From assembly GCA_900548775.1 (NCBI GenBank), contig URLM01000070.1:1-6567 (forward strand): 6,567 nucleotides of DNA. Reading direction: 5' to 3'. This DNA comes from an uncultured Olsenella sp. GTDB taxonomy: Bacteria; Actinomycetota; Coriobacteriia; Coriobacteriales; Atopobiaceae. The notes below the pieces were generated by a model, which did not search any database, had not been told where the DNA came from, and was given only the letters and a program-made list of their open reading frames with translations. This document shows, piece after piece, positions 6,029 to 6,567 of this stretch. Position numbers and translations under genes: made by a program. Numbering within the stretch: position 1 is the stretch's first letter; each line of letters opens with the position of its first letter.

Positions 6029-6394
6029 TTACGCCAAGGGGGTCCGTGCGTCGAGAAAAAGCTCGGCGACATACGGCTCGGTCAAGTCGCGCAAGCTGGT
6101 ATTGGCGTCCAGGTAGCCCGGCGCGCGGGCGCCCAGCGGGGCCGCGGGGCAGAAATCGTACGTTATTGAATCAAGAAACGTTGTTATGTGTCGAAAAGCT
6201 GCCCCGTAGACGCGAAGGACAGGTGCAACTACACTGCGGAGCACTAATCCGCGCTCCCATGGAGCAATATGGCGCTGCCTTGGCGCACAGCGACGTTCCA
6301 TAAACGCCCCATCCCGCACAAACTCGTGATGCGGCCAAGTGGCGACGGCATCTCGCGGTAAGCCCGGGCGCTCCGGCGCGCCGGATGCTGTCAC
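6029..6394 (-). CDS. Hypothetical protein, 121 residues, between DUF1653 and release-factor-like genes
   Basis: I do not recognise this protein. It fills the space between two recognisable co-directional genes almost exactly, starting 8 bases after the DUF1653 stop and ending 9 bases before the release-factor-like ATG. A GGGGA lies 4 bases upstream of the GTG at 6394, which supports translation from there. An internal ATG at 6301 with GGGG six bases upstream would give 90 residues instead. The N-terminal third is Pro/Arg/Ala-rich and low in hydrophobic residues. The middle (VLRSVVAPVLRVYGAAF, about 52-68) could form an amphipathic helix, and the end (APGYLDANTSLRDLTEPYVA) looks like an ordinary soluble domain. 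No signal peptide or membrane helix is evident. Codon use is more mixed than in the rha genes. It may be a lineage-specific protein or a decayed remnant. Confidence 0.5.
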   Translation of the reverse strand: MTASGAPERPGLPRDAVATWPHHEFVRDGAFMERRCAPRQRHIAPWERGLVLRSVVAPVLRVYGAAFRHITTFLDSITYDFCPAAPLGARAPGYLDANTSLRDLTEPYVAELFLDARTPLA

Positions 6395-6402
6395 ATTGTC
6401 CC

Positions 6403-6567
6403 CTACGCTCTTCTGGCCACGCTTTCGACGTGCTGCAGCTCGAAGCGCCAGCGCTGTGTTGCCTCCGGGTACTTCTCGCGATCGACGGGCGAGAGGAACA
6501 TCGTCTTTGGACGCACCCAGAGCGATCCGTCTCCGTAGAGCTTGCGGTAGACCACGACCTCCTCGCC
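6403..6567 (-). CDS. DUF1653 domain protein, C-terminal part (cut by window edge)
   Basis: The frame is open from the right edge to a TAG at 6403-6405 and gives 54 residues, too short to be obvious by length alone. It reads EEVVVYRKLYGDG, SLWVRPKTMF, LSPVDREKYPEATQRWRFEL and then a short Ala/Arg tail. The order VVYRKLYGDGSLWVRP followed by MF matches the end of the DUF1653 domain, a small beta-rich domain of unknown function found alone or fused to other domains in many bacteria. The N-terminus lies outside, so any fused domain cannot be seen. The next gene begins 8 bases after its stop, so it is probably the upstream member of an operon. Confidence 0.8.
   Translation of the reverse strand, partial: GEEVVVYRKLYGDGSLWVRPKTMFLSPVDREKYPEATQRWRFELQHVESVARRA

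Overview
The window is high-GC bacterial DNA with tightly packed genes, good Shine-Dalgarno sites and long antisense open frames of the kind GC-rich coding DNA produces. The enterobacterial/Firmicutes-type RhaA, together with the other genes, fits a gut- or host-associated actinobacterium of the Coriobacteriia type (Olsenella, Collinsella or Atopobium relatives). That placement is an inference; no rRNA or other marker gene is present.

Region 1 (1-3567, minus strand) is a complete L-rhamnose catabolic operon in the order rhaB (rhamnulokinase), rhaA (L-rhamnose isomerase), rhaD (rhamnulose-1-phosphate aldolase). Together they convert L-rhamnose through L-rhamnulose and L-rhamnulose-1-phosphate to dihydroxyacetone phosphate and L-lactaldehyde. 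rhaB and rhaA overlap by 8 bases, and rhaD follows rhaA after 27 bases. No rhamnose transporter, mutarotase or lactaldehyde enzyme lies in the window. Region 2 (3568-3750) is a divergent control region with short repeats spaced about 21 and 42 bases apart. Region 3 (3751-4611, plus strand) is one AraC-family regulator with an N-terminal cupin-like sensor domain, very probably the rhamnose activator. The layout resembles the E. coli rhaSR/rhaBAD locus, but with a single regulator.

Region 4 (4676-5311, plus) is a TMEM175/DUF1211-type membrane protein, a putative potassium channel subunit. Region 5 (5312-5641) has no gene. It holds a GC-rich terminator-like structure and then a palindromic element of about 242 bases (5351-5592), more AT-rich than its surroundings. 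Each arm carries two copies of the same 40-base unit, direct within the arm and inverted between arms. This is the most unusual object in the window.

Region 6 (5642-6567, minus) looks like a second operon that enters from beyond the right edge: the C-terminal end of a DUF1653 protein, an unrecognised 121-residue ORF, and a small GGQ-motif release-factor-like protein of the ArfB type, probably a ribosome-rescue or peptidyl-tRNA hydrolase. The gaps between these genes are 8 and 9 bases.
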